Assembly (NCBI RefSeq): GCF_005298175.1
Contig: NZ_SZYH01000001.1
Coordinates: forward strand, 2,542,001-2,606,000
Direction of reading: 5' to 3'
DNA: 64,000 nt
Source: Marinobacter panjinensis
Lineage (GTDB): Bacteria; Pseudomonadota; Gammaproteobacteria; Pseudomonadales; Oleiphilaceae
Position 1 is the stretch's first letter. Every line of letters begins with the position of its first letter. Below are positions 1 to 8,945 of the stretch, piece by piece. Below the pieces are notes generated by a model. That model did no database searches. It was given only the letters and a program-made list of their open reading frames with translations, and was not told the origin of the DNA. Both the position numbers and the translations under genes were made by a program.

Positions 1-1363
1 TCACCATTAGCCCCGGGTACTCGTCCCCGGGATGGTGATCGCTCAGGGAAATGGTTCCCTGGTGTATCTCGGCCACGGCACTGACAAGACTGAGCCCAAG
101 ACCATTACCCGGCAATGACCGGCTCTTGCCAACCCGGTAGAAACGTTGGAAAACCTGGTCTTTCTCTTCGTCGGGGATGCCGATACCGCTATCCCCCACC
201 TCGAAAATCGCATCGTTCCCTTCCTTGCGAACATTGACACGGATCTTGCCCTGTTCGGGGGTGTACTTGATGGCGTTGTCGATCAGGTTGCTGACCATCT
301 GGAACAAAAGATCCCGATCCCCCTCGACCACCACCTGGTCTTCCAGCGACTGCTCGAAATCCTGCTCCTTGTCTTCCGCCAGCGCCTCGTACAGTTCGCA
401 GGCATCGCTGACCAGTTCCCCCAGAGAGACCTGCTTCATATCCGCAGCATTGCCACGGGTTTCCAGGCGCGCGATCCGTAGCAGGGCATTGAAGGTAGCC
501 AGCAACTGATCCGCCTCCGCCACGGCTTTGCCCGCCTGGTCTCGAGCTTCGTCGTTGTCCACGGACATCAGGGTATTCTCCAGCTGGTTGCGCAGCCGGG
601 TCAGCGGGGTTCTCAGGTCATGGGCAATACTGTCGGAAACATGCCGGATACCTTCCATGAGGTACACAATCCGGTCCAGCATCTGGTTGAGATTTTCCGC
701 CAGCTGGTCGAAATCGTCATCGGTACCCCGGGTGGGTATGCGAAGGGAAAGATGCCCGTTCATGATTCGTCGGGAGGTATTATTGATTACCTCGATACGC
801 CGGGTGGTACTACGGCTCATCAGAAAACCGCCAAGCAGGGCCAGGGCGAGCGTAATCCCCATGCCCCAGTTGATGGCGGTTTCTATCACCCGTTTGAGAT
901 TGGTAAGCTCCTCCACATCTCGACCGACCAACAAGCGCAGGCCACCCTGCACCTCGAATATCCGGGCACGTGCGAGGCGCTCTGGCCCCGTCCAGCCTAC
1001 GGATTGGTCCAGCGTGAAATTGATCCAGCCACTTTCCGAGCGTGAACCCTTGGGCCAGGTTTCGATATTGCCGGCAAGCTTGAGGAAATCGTCGGTAGTA
1101 AGCAGGTAAATGGACTTGGCGTTAGGGTCGCGAGCGACACGCTCGCGGATAATGGATATCAGCCCATTGATACCGCTGCCGCGGTATTGCTCAGCGAGGC
1201 CGGCAATCTCGGCCTCGATGGTTTCATCGGTCTGGGCAGTCATGAACCCTGCTGTGCGCCAGTAGATAAACGCCAACAACAAAAAAACCGAGGTGGCGAA
1301 CACCACCATATACAGCAGGGCTAACTGGAACGATGAGGTTCTGAGTTGGCTAAGCAGTTTCAC
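1..1363 (-). CDS. Two-component sensor histidine kinase (3' end outside window)
   Basis: Inner-membrane sensor kinase that should phosphorylate the response regulator encoded just upstream. Reading from a GTG at 1363, the protein has a membrane segment at about residues 12-36, a periplasmic stretch, a second membrane segment near 165-185, then HAMP. The H-box SIAHDLRTPL places the phospho-acceptor at His248. An ATPase domain follows with GDSGIGIPDEEK and GNGLGLSL. The frame is open to base 2, so the C-terminus lies outside the window, though the ATPase domain is almost complete. The start overlaps the end of the regulator gene by 14 bases, as in a translationally coupled pair. The signal sensed is unknown; nothing in the periplasmic part identifies it. 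Confidence 0.9.
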   Translation of the reverse strand, partial: MKLLSQLRTSSFQLALLYMVVFATSVFLLLAFIYWRTAGFMTAQTDETIEAEIAGLAEQYRGSGINGLISIIRERVARDPNAKSIYLLTTDDFLKLAGNIETWPKGSRSESGWINFTLDQSVGWTGPERLARARIFEVQGGLRLLVGRDVEELTNLKRVIETAINWGMGITLALALLGGFLMSRSTTRRIEVINNTSRRIMNGHLSLRIPTRGTDDDFDQLAENLNQMLDRIVYLMEGIRHVSDSIAHDLRTPLTRLRNQLENTLMSVDNDEARDQAGKAVAEADQLLATFNALLRIARLETRGNAADMKQVSLGELVSDACELYEALAEDKEQDFEQSLEDQVVVEGDRDLLFQMVSNLIDNAIKYTPEQGKIRVNVRKEGNDAIFEVGDSGIGIPDEEKDQVFQRFYRVGKSRSLPGNGLGLSLVSAVAEIHQGTISLSDHHPGDEYPGLMV

Positions 1364-2030
1364 GCAACATGTATCCTGCACCCCGGATGGTCTGCAGCAG
1401 TGGGGTATCGAATTCCTTGTCGATTTTTGCCCTCAGGCGGCTGATATGCACATCAATGACGTTGGTCTGGGGATCAAAATGATAATCCCAGACCTTTTCA
1501 AGCAGCATGGTTCGGGTGACCACCTGCCCGGCATTGCGCATCAGGTATTCCAGCAGACGGAATTCCCGGGGCTGAACGTCGATATTGTGCCCTGCCCGCT
1601 TGACCGTTCTGGCCAGCAGGTCCATTTCCAGATCCGCCACCTTCAATACCGTCTCGGTTTCAGCGGACTGGCGATTGCGGCGAACCAGGGATTCAATCCG
1701 GGCCAGCAACTCAGTAAAGGAGAAGGGCTTGGTCAGGTAGTCGTCGCCGCCACCACGCAGGCCTTCCACCCGATCATCCACATCGCCCAGGGCGCTGAGA
1801 ATCAGCACAGGCACCTGGTTTCCGGTGGCACGCACCGTTTTGATAATCGACAGGCCATCCATACCCGGAAGCATGCGGTCAACAATCATGATGTCGTAAT
1901 CTTCGCTGGCGGCCATCATCATTCCGTCCTTGCCATCCGCCGCATGATCCACGACAAAATCAGACTCTTTCAGCCCTTTAACAAGGTAGTTTGCCACGTC
2001 CTGATCGTCTTCAATTACCAGTGCTTTCAC
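1350..2030 (-). CDS. OmpR/PhoB-family response regulator
   Basis: DNA-binding response regulator of 226 residues, partner of the overlapping kinase. The receiver domain has acidic residues EDD at 7-9, the phospho-acceptor Asp51 in IMIVDRMLPGMDG, and a conserved Lys in DYLTKPF. The C-terminal winged helix includes REFRLLEYLM and the typical ending TIRGAGYMLR. The start is GTG at 2030, preceded by a strong AGGAGG seven bases upstream. The neighbouring hyi-glxR genes are on the same strand and may be unrelated or a target; sequence does not decide. The subfamily (for example metal-responsive CusR or PfeR types) cannot be assigned safely. Confidence 0.92.
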   Translation of the reverse strand: MKALVIEDDQDVANYLVKGLKESDFVVDHAADGKDGMMMAASEDYDIMIVDRMLPGMDGLSIIKTVRATGNQVPVLILSALGDVDDRVEGLRGGGDDYLTKPFSFTELLARIESLVRRNRQSAETETVLKVADLEMDLLARTVKRAGHNIDVQPREFRLLEYLMRNAGQVVTRTMLLEKVWDYHFDPQTNVIDVHISRLRAKIDKEFDTPLLQTIRGAGYMLRETA

Positions 2031-2134
2031 CGGTTATCCTCCTGAATAGCGGATTACATTAACAGCTAGGGTACGAAGAACATCGGTTGCCGGCCAGTTA
2101 CGATCTTGTAAGAGGGTGTCGCCATTGGCGACGG

Positions 2135-2914
2135 TCACGCTCCCTGCCGAAACCAGCCCAGACTATCCCCCGTGGCGCCACTAGGGCGATATTCCGCACT
2201 CACCCAGCCACCATACCCCAAGCGATCAAGGGCTGCGAAAACATTCCAAAAGTTAATCTCACCGGTACCGGGCTCATGGCGGCCGGGATTATCAGCAAAC
2301 TGGATGTGGCCAATCCAGGGCAACAGACACTCCACGGTGCGGATCAGATCCCCCTCCATGATCTGCATGTGGTAGATGTCGTACTGCAGCTTCACATTGC
2401 CAGCATCAACCGCCTCGATTAACTGCATCACCCGGGCGGAGGTATCCAGGAAAAAGCCCGGTATATCCACCCGCGAGTTGATGGCTTCCAGGCACAGGGT
2501 GATACCTTCGTCTTCAAGCCTCCCGGCAGCATAGTTCACGTTGTCCACCAGCGTTTGCCAGGCCAGCGACTCCTCCAGCGTGTCTGGCCGGATACCGGCC
2601 AGGCAGTTGACCTGCCTGCAGTTCAGGACCCGGGCATAGCGAATGGCCTGGTCCACACCCGCCCTGAACTCCTGCACACGGTCCGGCAGGCAGGCAATAC
2701 CGCGTTCACCAGCGCTCCAGTTGCCGGGGGGCAGGTTGAACAGCACCTGAGTCAGCCCATTTTCCTCAAGCGCCCGCTTCAGATCCTCTTCCGGCCAGTC
2801 GTAGGGAAACAGATACTCGACACCGCAAAACCCCGCCTCCCGAGCCAGCCGGAAGCGATCCATAAAATCCACTTCGGTATACAGCATGGAGAGGTTCGCA
2901 GCGAATACAGGCAT
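2135..2914 (-). CDS. hyi: Hydroxypyruvate isomerase
   Basis: Cytoplasmic TIM-barrel enzyme that interconverts hydroxypyruvate and tartronate semialdehyde. The 259-residue length is normal for Hyi. Family features are visible: the N-terminal NLSMLYTEVDFMDRF, CLEAINSR with a metal-ligand Glu, HIQFADNPGRHEPGTGEIN, and a terminal SAEYRPSG Glu. It follows glxR by three bases on the same strand, so the two are almost certainly one operon: the isomerase makes the substrate that GlxR reduces. This is the standard pairing in glyoxylate and allantoin utilisation, but no glyoxylate carboligase gene (gcl) is in the window. Confidence 0.93.
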   Translation of the reverse strand: MPVFAANLSMLYTEVDFMDRFRLAREAGFCGVEYLFPYDWPEEDLKRALEENGLTQVLFNLPPGNWSAGERGIACLPDRVQEFRAGVDQAIRYARVLNCRQVNCLAGIRPDTLEESLAWQTLVDNVNYAAGRLEDEGITLCLEAINSRVDIPGFFLDTSARVMQLIEAVDAGNVKLQYDIYHMQIMEGDLIRTVECLLPWIGHIQFADNPGRHEPGTGEINFWNVFAALDRLGYGGWVSAEYRPSGATGDSLGWFRQGA

Positions 2915-2917
2915 GGG

Positions 2918-3829
2918 TTATCCCTTACGTTTGATGGCTGGCGCGGAACCCAACAGGACCCCATTGAGATGCTCCAATTCCAGCAACAGGCCACTATGGT
3001 CCACGTCACTGTGCCCATTGGCTACCAGGCTCTGATATTCATTATGCACCTGCTGCGCCAGCGGCAGCGTCAACCCCTCGGAACGGGCTTCATCGAGAAT
3101 CATGCGCAGATCCTTGAGCTGAATCCGCGCCGGAGCACCGGGAGAAAAATCCCGGTCAATCATTCGTTGACCGTGCAGCTCCAGAATCCGGCTGCCCGCA
3201 AAGCCACCCATCAGCGCCTCCCTCACAGCGGCCGGGTCCGCACCGCCCTTCGCAGCCAGCAACAACGCCTCGGAAACCGCACCAATGGTAATACCCACAA
3301 TCGCCTGATTAGCCAGCTTCGCGAGTTGCCCGGCACCAACGGGACCAATGGGAGTACATTTACCCAGGGCCTCAAAAACCAGCCGCACCCGCTCAATATC
3401 CACTTCCGAGCCCCCGGCCATAATACTCAGCCGCGCCTGCTCGGCACCGACGGTTCCACCCGACACGGGCGCATCCACATATCCGGCGCCCTGTTCCTGA
3501 GCCAGAGCAGCATGGCGACGAGCCAGCGAAGGCTGCACCGAACTCATATCAATATACACCGCCCCCGCCTTGAGTGACGCAATACCACCTTGTGTCACCA
3601 TCACGTCATCCACCACGTCGCCATTTTCCAGCATGGTGATCACCACATCGGCATCACGGACAGCATTTTTCGGAGAATCGGCAGTTGTTGCCTCGCCGTT
3701 AAATTGCTCGCACTTACTGGCTGTACGGTTCCAAAGCGTCATGGAGAAACCGGCATCCAACAGATTCCGGACCATGGGCGCTCCCATTAGTCCAATTCCA
3801 AGGAAAGCTACGTGAAGATTCGCTGTCAC
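2918..3829 (-). CDS. glxR: 2-hydroxy-3-oxopropionate (tartronate semialdehyde) reductase
   Basis: NAD(P)H-dependent reductase of the 3-hydroxyisobutyrate dehydrogenase family that converts tartronate semialdehyde to D-glycerate. The protein has 303 residues. The dinucleotide motif is GIGLMGAPMVRNLL, the substrate loop is DAPVSGGTVGAEQA, and the catalytic-lysine region is QLAKLANQ. The start appears to be GTG at 3829, with an AGGAG about ten bases upstream. It is first in a two-gene operon with hyi. Paralogues acting on other beta-hydroxyacids look similar, but the hyi neighbour strongly favours GlxR. A large stem-loop repeat begins 30 bases upstream of the start. Confidence 0.9.
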   Translation of the reverse strand: MTANLHVAFLGIGLMGAPMVRNLLDAGFSMTLWNRTASKCEQFNGEATTADSPKNAVRDADVVITMLENGDVVDDVMVTQGGIASLKAGAVYIDMSSVQPSLARRHAALAQEQGAGYVDAPVSGGTVGAEQARLSIMAGGSEVDIERVRLVFEALGKCTPIGPVGAGQLAKLANQAIVGITIGAVSEALLLAAKGGADPAAVREALMGGFAGSRILELHGQRMIDRDFSPGAPARIQLKDLRMILDEARSEGLTLPLAQQVHNEYQSLVANGHSDVDHSGLLLELEHLNGVLLGSAPAIKRKG

Positions 3830-3859
3830 AATTCCAGAACTCCTATTCCCAATGCCGCA

Positions 3860-3969
3860 GAAGTGAGTGGGCAGGCCCTTCCAAAACCGTGCGGAGCCAT
3901 GGATGGCGGAGCCCGAGCCGAACAGGGACGTCTTGAGGCGCGTTTTGGAAGGGCCTGCCCACTCACTTC
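3860..3969. repeat. Intergenic stem-loop repeat, copy 1
   Basis: Two 28-base arms (3860-3887 and 3942-3969) are perfect reverse complements and enclose a 54-base centre. The centre begins with GCGGAGCCATGGATGGCGG. A second element at 63725-63837 has the same centre in reverse orientation but different arm sequences that are again perfectly complementary. The element lies between the divergent-tail rpoH terminator and the glxR start, so it could be transcribed from either side. No protein is encoded. Confidence 0.9.
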
Positions 3970-4011
3970 CGCCCGAAAATTCGAGTTAAGCAACCAAAAA
4001 GAGAGTATACA

Positions 4012-4052
4012 AACAAAAACGCCACCAACCCGGCATAAGGGTGGTGGCGTTC
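4012..4052 (-). terminator. Rho-independent terminator of rpoH
   Basis: On the minus strand, arms AACGCCACCACCC and GGGTTGGTGGCGT form a stem over a seven-base loop and run directly into TTTTTGTTT. It lies just downstream of the rpoH stop codon, in the correct orientation to end rpoH transcripts. Confidence 0.88.
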
Positions 4053-4078
4053 TGACCAAGCCCGGTATTCTTTCGGGC

Positions 4079-4948
4079 TTAAGCGGCGACTTCTTCCGTC
4101 GTCATCTGGGCACGGATCTTCTTCATGGCGTTCTTCTCAAGCTGACGAATACGCTCAGCAGACACACCATACCGATCAGCCAGCTCATGCAACGTAGACT
4201 TGCTGTCAGATAACCAACGTTCACGCAAGATATCCTGGCTGCGTTCGTCCAACAGCTCCAGTGCCGCCATCAGGCGACCGTTGGAGTCATCCGTCCAGTC
4301 CGACTGCTCAAGCTGAGTAGCCGGATTGCTGCGATGATCTTCCAGGTAATATTGCGGTGCCTGATAGGCATTGTCGTCGTCATCATCCTGGGGCCCGTCG
4401 AATGCCGTATCGTGGGAAGCCAGACGGCCCTCCATTTCGCGGACCACTTTGGGCTCAACACCCAGGTCACTGGCCACCGCATTGACCTCATCGTGACTCA
4501 ACCACGCCAGACGCTTCTTCTGGCTGCGCAGATTAAAGAACAGCTTGCGCTGGGCCTTGGTGGTTGCCACTTTGACGATGCGCCAGTTACGCAGAATAAA
4601 TTCGTGAATCTCGGCCTTGATCCAGTGCACCGCAAAGGACACCAGGCGCACGCCATATTCCGGATTGAAGCGTTTGACGGCTTTCATCAGGCCCACGTTG
4701 CCTTCCTGGATCAGGTCGGACTGGGACAGGCCATAACCGGCATAACTGCGCGCAATATGGATGACGAAGCGCAGATGCGAAAGAACCAGCTCACGGGCGG
4801 CCTCAACATCACCTTCGTAATGCAGCCGCTCTGAGAGCTTGCGCTCTTCCTCGACAGAAAGTACCGGAATACGGCTGGCCGCCTGGATATAGGCTTCCAG
4901 ATTAGCGCCGGGAACCAGTCTGTCGATCACCTGTAAATTCGTACCCAT
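4079..4948 (-). CDS. rpoH: RNA polymerase sigma factor RpoH (sigma-32)
   Basis: Heat-shock sigma factor of 289 residues, a typical length. Region 2 contains [17 protein letters not shown]. The diagnostic RpoH box QRKLFFNLR is present, separating it from RpoD and RpoS. Region 4 has the helix-turn-helix [20 protein letters not shown]. The start ATG at 4948 has GGAGGA six bases upstream and a good sigma-70-type promoter further up. The gene stands alone with its own terminator. In many gammaproteobacteria rpoH lies next to ftsEX, as here (the ftsX stop is 194 bases upstream). An acidic DDDDD insert near residues 197-201 lies in the linker between regions 3 and 4. Confidence 0.97.
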   Translation of the reverse strand: MGTNLQVIDRLVPGANLEAYIQAASRIPVLSVEEERKLSERLHYEGDVEAARELVLSHLRFVIHIARSYAGYGLSQSDLIQEGNVGLMKAVKRFNPEYGVRLVSFAVHWIKAEIHEFILRNWRIVKVATTKAQRKLFFNLRSQKKRLAWLSHDEVNAVASDLGVEPKVVREMEGRLASHDTAFDGPQDDDDDNAYQAPQYYLEDHRSNPATQLEQSDWTDDSNGRLMAALELLDERSQDILRERWLSDSKSTLHELADRYGVSAERIRQLEKNAMKKIRAQMTTEEVAA

Positions 4949-4977
4949 ATCTTATCCTCCGAACCAAGCGATCAATA

Positions 4978-5006
4978 AATATACCAACTGAAGCGTTGAC
5001 CGCCAA
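4978..5006 (-). promoter_or_regulatory. Predicted sigma-70 promoter of rpoH
   Basis: On the minus strand a -35 element TTGGCG (5001-5006) is separated by exactly 17 bases from a -10 element TATATT (4978-4983). They match consensus at four and five of six positions. They lie about 30 bases upstream of the rpoH start codon. Prediction by inspection only. Confidence 0.6.
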
Positions 5007-5142
5007 GTACTCTGAAAGTTCCTTTAATTCCCACTAAAACGTTTTAAATCAACAAGCTGGGAATCTGCCAACTTCTGCTATCTGTTACCAACCTACTCCG
5101 GAAGCAGCTGATTTTTCAATACGGTATTTCCGAGACCGAAGA

Positions 5143-6141
5143 TCACCCGCCCGCAATTTCACCGGGTTCGATATCATCAAGATGGCGTTTGACGGCCACC
5201 CAAGCACCCAACCAGCCTAACAGCATGGCGGCAATTATCAACGCCAGCGCGCCGTCGAAGGTCAGGCCATTAAGGGAAAATTCGCTGCGGTACAGCCCCG
5301 CCAGGCGCTCAATCGGCCCGCTCAGCCACCAGAGCGATAGCTGCAACAGCACCCAGGCCACTATGCCACCGCCAAGGCCAAACCAGGCACCGGTGTAGAG
5401 AAACGGCCGGCGCACGAAGGCATCGGTGCCACCTACCAGCTTTGCCACCAGAATCTCATCACGACGGTTTTCAATGGAGAGGCGCACGGTATTGCCAATG
5501 ACAAGCACTACCGCGGCCGCCAGCAACAGGGCCAGCGCCCACACCGCCCGGCCCAGAAGATCGGTCATGGCGTTCAGGCGCTGCAACCAGCCAAGGTCCA
5601 CCTGCACACGCTCCACACCATCAAGCCCTTCGATAACGGTCAGCAGCATTTCCACACCGGCGGCGGTACGGGAACTTTCACTGGGCGTAACCAGCAAGGT
5701 ATGGGGCAGCGGGTTCTCGTCCAGGTAGTCCAGGGCATCCTCAAGGCCGGAAGAGGCGCGGAATTCATTCAGCGCCGTGTCCCGGTCGATCAGCTCCACT
5801 TCAGCCACGCGGCTGTCATCAGCCACTTCAGCTTTCAGGGCCTGGGCCTCTTCAATTGAAACCGAATCGTTCAGGTAGGCAGTCACCCGTGCGGAGCTTT
5901 CCCAGCCGGCACTGACACCTTCAAGACTGGCAAGCAACAGCATCAGCGCCACCGGCAATGCCAGGGCCACACCCATCACCGTCCAGGTCATCATGCTGGC
6001 AATCGGCGAATGCCACAGCCTCTGGGCGCTGTCCCGGGCGACTTTGCGATGATGGCTGAGATAGCTCTCCGCCTGCTCGCGCCAGGGAGAACGGGCACTT
6101 TTCGCGCCCCGGCTCTGTTGCCTGCGGGGATCGTTAGCCAT
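5143..6141 (-). CDS. ftsX: Cell division ABC transporter permease FtsX
   Basis: Inner-membrane partner of FtsE, acting at the septum to activate peptidoglycan amidases. The 332-residue protein has an Arg-rich cytoplasmic N-terminus, a first membrane segment (MTWTVMGVALALPVALMLLL), an extracellular domain of about 120 residues, then three more membrane helices. I chose the ATG at 6141 rather than the one at 6162: a GGGGGAGG lies five bases upstream, and this ATG overlaps the ftsE stop by eight bases (ATGGCTAA), typical of coupled translation. The order ftsY-ftsE-ftsX is conserved across proteobacteria. Confidence 0.95.
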   Translation of the reverse strand: MANDPRRQQSRGAKSARSPWREQAESYLSHHRKVARDSAQRLWHSPIASMMTWTVMGVALALPVALMLLLASLEGVSAGWESSARVTAYLNDSVSIEEAQALKAEVADDSRVAEVELIDRDTALNEFRASSGLEDALDYLDENPLPHTLLVTPSESSRTAAGVEMLLTVIEGLDGVERVQVDLGWLQRLNAMTDLLGRAVWALALLLAAAVVLVIGNTVRLSIENRRDEILVAKLVGGTDAFVRRPFLYTGAWFGLGGGIVAWVLLQLSLWWLSGPIERLAGLYRSEFSLNGLTFDGALALIIAAMLLGWLGAWVAVKRHLDDIEPGEIAGG

Positions 6142-6817
6142 GCCGACCTCCCCCTGCCCCAACGCCGGACACCAGCCTGCCCTGCTCCAGCGTGAGCGTG
6201 CGGCGCCCGAGATCGTTGATCAGAGCAATATCGTGGGTGGCAATCAGTACCGTGACTCCTACCTGGCTGAACTCCGCAAACAGCCGCATGATGTCGGCAG
6301 ACAGTTCCGGGTCCAGGTTACCCGTGGGCTCATCCGCCAGCAGCACCGGCGGCTTGTTCACCACCGCCCGGGCAATGCCTACCCGCTGCTGCTCACCACC
6401 GGAAAGCTGCAACGGGTTCATCTTTTCCTTGCTCAGCAGACCGACCTTGTCCAGCGCAGCCCGAACGCGCCGGCCAATATCACGGGCGGGCGTACCCATC
6501 ACTTCCAGGGGCATGGCGACGTTATCGAACACGGTGCGGTCAAACAGTAGCTGGTGATTCTGGAATACCACCCCGATGTGGCGGCGGATATAGGGCACCT
6601 GGCGGCGCGGCAGCGTATTGAGCACCTGGCCACCCACAATCACTTCACCGGCACTGGGGCGCTCCATCACCATGATCAGCTTGAGCAGGGTACTTTTACC
6701 GGCACCGGAGTGACCGGTGAGAAACGCCAGCTCACCACGCTCCAAACCGAAATTGACCTGACGCAGCGCAGTATGGTCGCTGTCGTAGCGTTTGGTGACC
6801 TGGCGGAACTCGATCAT
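6134..6817 (-). CDS. ftsE: Cell division ATP-binding protein FtsE
   Basis: ATPase of the FtsEX complex, 227 residues. It has Walker A GHSGAGKSTLLKL, the Q-loop in VVFQNHQLL, the ABC signature LSGGEQQRVGIARA, Walker B PVLLADEPTGNLD, and the switch His in LIATHD. It sits six bases downstream of ftsY and overlaps ftsX, so the three genes form one operon. The length and every motif are standard. Confidence 0.97.
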   Translation of the reverse strand: MIEFRQVTKRYDSDHTALRQVNFGLERGELAFLTGHSGAGKSTLLKLIMVMERPSAGEVIVGGQVLNTLPRRQVPYIRRHIGVVFQNHQLLFDRTVFDNVAMPLEVMGTPARDIGRRVRAALDKVGLLSKEKMNPLQLSGGEQQRVGIARAVVNKPPVLLADEPTGNLDPELSADIMRLFAEFSQVGVTVLIATHDIALINDLGRRTLTLEQGRLVSGVGAGGGRHG

Positions 6818-6823
6818 CGCGGG

Positions 6824-8035
6824 TTACTTCTCTGGGCTTTCATCGAACAGCGCATCCACAAACGTGCGGGCATCGAAGCTGCGCAGGTCGTCCACCTGCT
6901 CACCCACACCAATGTAGCGGATGGGCAACTGCAACTGCCGGGCGATGGCGAACACAATACCACCCTTGGCAGTGCCGTCCAGTTTGGTCAGGGTAATACC
7001 GCTCACGCCCACCGCCTGCTGGAAAACCTGGGCCTGGCTGAGGGCGTTCTGGCCGGTGCCGGCGTCCAGCACCAGCATGACTTCGTGGGGTGCAGTGTCG
7101 TCCAGCTTCTTGATCACCCGCACGACCTTTTCCAGCTCGCTCATCAGATTGTCTTTGTTCTGCAACCGGCCAGCGGTATCGGCAATCACCACATCCACAC
7201 CGCGGGACTGTGCCGACTGGACCGCATCGAAGATGACCGAAGCGCTGTCGGCACCGGTATGCTGTGCCACCACCGGTACATTGTTGCGGTCGCCCCATAC
7301 CTGCAACTGCTCAACCGCAGCCGCCCGGAACGTATCCCCCGCCGCCAGCATTACCGACTTGCCATCGCGCTGGAACAGTTTGGTGAGCTTGCCAATGGTG
7401 GTGGTTTTGCCCACACCATTCACACCCACCATCAGGATCACATAGGGTTTTTTCCCGGTATCGATCTCCAGGGGTCTGGTGACATCCGCCAGCAGACCGT
7501 GAAGTTCATCCCTCAGGGCTTTGCGCAGGGCTTCGCCGTCCTTGAGCTGGTTGCGCTCAAGCTTGTCGGTCAGCGACTCGATGATTTCCGAGGTAGCGGT
7601 AACGCCCACATCTGCCATCAGCAGCGTGGTTTCAATTTCCTCCAGCAGGTCCTCATCCACCTTCTTGCCGACAGAGAACAGGTCGGCAAGGCCGCCGGTC
7701 AGGTTGGCCCGGGTTTTACCCAGACCCTGGCGGATGCGCTCAAAAACGCTGACCTGTGGGGCTTCGGGTTCCGGTTCAGGCGCTGCCGGAATCTCCGCAG
7801 GCGGTTCCTCGACAACAACAGCTTCTTCAGGTGCTTCGACAGCCGGTACACTATCAGCCTCTGCTTTTTCCTCCGCCCCTGCCTTGGGGGTGGCACCTTC
7901 CGGGGCTTCCGGTTTTTTCTGGGGCACCGGCTTCGGCCGTGGCACGCGCCGACGGTTGGCCGCCACATCCAGAACAAACACAAGGACAAGAAGGGCCAGA
8001 AGGCCGATAGCAATCCACTCTGCCGTCATAGTCAT
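6824..8035 (-). CDS. ftsY: Signal recognition particle receptor FtsY
   Basis: GTPase that docks ribosome-SRP complexes at the inner membrane. The 403-residue protein starts with a hydrophobic stretch (IAIGLLALLVLVFVLDVAA), followed by a Pro/Glu/Ala-rich acidic A region to about residue 100 and then the NG domain. GTPase motifs: GVNGVGKTTTIGKL, DTFRAAAVEQL, DTAGR and TKLDGTAKGG. It is the first gene of the ftsYEX operon and is divergent from rsmD, with a 161-base gap between their starts. That gap should contain both promoters, but I could not pick them confidently. Confidence 0.97.
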   Translation of the reverse strand: MTMTAEWIAIGLLALLVLVFVLDVAANRRRVPRPKPVPQKKPEAPEGATPKAGAEEKAEADSVPAVEAPEEAVVVEEPPAEIPAAPEPEPEAPQVSVFERIRQGLGKTRANLTGGLADLFSVGKKVDEDLLEEIETTLLMADVGVTATSEIIESLTDKLERNQLKDGEALRKALRDELHGLLADVTRPLEIDTGKKPYVILMVGVNGVGKTTTIGKLTKLFQRDGKSVMLAAGDTFRAAAVEQLQVWGDRNNVPVVAQHTGADSASVIFDAVQSAQSRGVDVVIADTAGRLQNKDNLMSELEKVVRVIKKLDDTAPHEVMLVLDAGTGQNALSQAQVFQQAVGVSGITLTKLDGTAKGGIVFAIARQLQLPIRYIGVGEQVDDLRSFDARTFVDALFDESPEK

Positions 8036-8196
8036 ACCATTGGTTGTCGATTCGCGGGATAAAAGAAAGCCGGTATTCTAGCAGACTGCTTGCTCTAAGT
8101 GATGGCCGCAGGTGACTCGCCCGATAAACCTTCGTAACATGGCACCACCCGCACTCAAAGGCGCACCACATCAGCGATCAAAAGGCCGTATCCAGA

Positions 8197-8796
8197 ATGG
8201 CACGTAACCAGAAACCCGAGCCAGCCAGCGGCGGTGAACTCCGCATCATCGGCGGCGACTGGCGCAGCCGCAAACTACGCTTCCCCGAAGCCGGCGGCGT
8301 ACGCCCCACACCGGCCCGCACCCGCGAAACCCTGTTCAACTGGCTATCTTTCCACATCGCAGGTAGCCATTGCCTGGACCTCTTCGCCGGCTCCGGCGCC
8401 CTCGGCCTTGAAGCTCTCTCCCGAGGCGCCGGCACAACCGTCTTCGTCGACCACACCCCGGAACTGGCCCAGGCCCTGCGCAGCAACCTCAGGCTATTGA
8501 AGTCAGACAAGGGAGAAGTGACCTGCCAGAACGCCGACACCTACCTGGCCCAGCCACCGCCCGAACCCTTCGACATCCTGTTCATGGATCCACCATTCAG
8601 ACAGGGCTGGCTGGAAAAACTGTTCCCGATGATCGCGGACAACGGCTGGGTAAAACCGGGAGGCTGGATCTACGCAGAGCACGAAAGCGAATTGCCGACA
8701 CCCACAGCCCCCATCAACTGGACCCTGCACCGACAAAAAACAGCAGGCCAGGTGACCTACTGTTTGTTCAGAGTGGAAGAATCAGTACCTGTCTGA
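8197..8796 (+). CDS. rsmD: 16S rRNA (guanine966-N2)-methyltransferase
   Basis: Methylates G966 of 16S rRNA in the assembled 30S particle. The 199-residue protein shows the N-terminal RIIGGDWRSRKL, the SAM-binding motif DLFAGSGALGLEALSRGA, and the catalytic DPPF of N2-guanine methyltransferases at FMDPPF. Its position divergent from ftsY is the classical arrangement. It converges on the desaturase gene; the 150-base gap between them holds a large imperfect hairpin. Confidence 0.95.
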   Translation: MARNQKPEPASGGELRIIGGDWRSRKLRFPEAGGVRPTPARTRETLFNWLSFHIAGSHCLDLFAGSGALGLEALSRGAGTTVFVDHTPELAQALRSNLRLLKSDKGEVTCQNADTYLAQPPPEPFDILFMDPPFRQGWLEKLFPMIADNGWVKPGGWIYAEHESELPTPTAPINWTLHRQKTAGQVTYCLFRVEESVPV

Positions 8797-8830
8797 AGAA
8801 ACCGCAGCGCGATATCACTGCGGTCAGATC

Positions 8831-8922
8831 GGTCTCGGGGCGGGGTGCCTTTTCTGCCGGGAAAAGGTGTCTGAGCAAAGCGAGTTCTTTTCCCAGAAGA
8901 AAAGGCACCCCACCTCGGGACC
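8831..8922. repeat. Large imperfect inverted repeat between convergent genes
   Basis: Arms of 36 bases (8831-8866 and 8887-8922) match as reverse complements except at five positions, several of which would pair as G-U in RNA. The loop has 20 bases. It is centred between the rsmD and desaturase stops, so it could end transcripts from both sides, although neither side has a clear U-tract. The core differs from the 3860 and 63725 repeat family. Confidence 0.75.
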
Positions 8923-8945
8923 AGACACCTGAACCAGCAGGCTAC

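Noticed and set aside
4058-4080. Small hairpin AAGCCCG/CGGGCTT at the rpoH stop
   Set aside because: Real pairing, but no T-tract; the stronger terminator lies just beyond it. It may be only part of the 3' end structure.
6554-8062. 502-codon open frame on the plus strand opposite ftsY and ftsE
   Set aside because: Both ftsY and ftsE show every catalytic motif on the minus strand; the antisense translation is His/Gln-rich and matches nothing.
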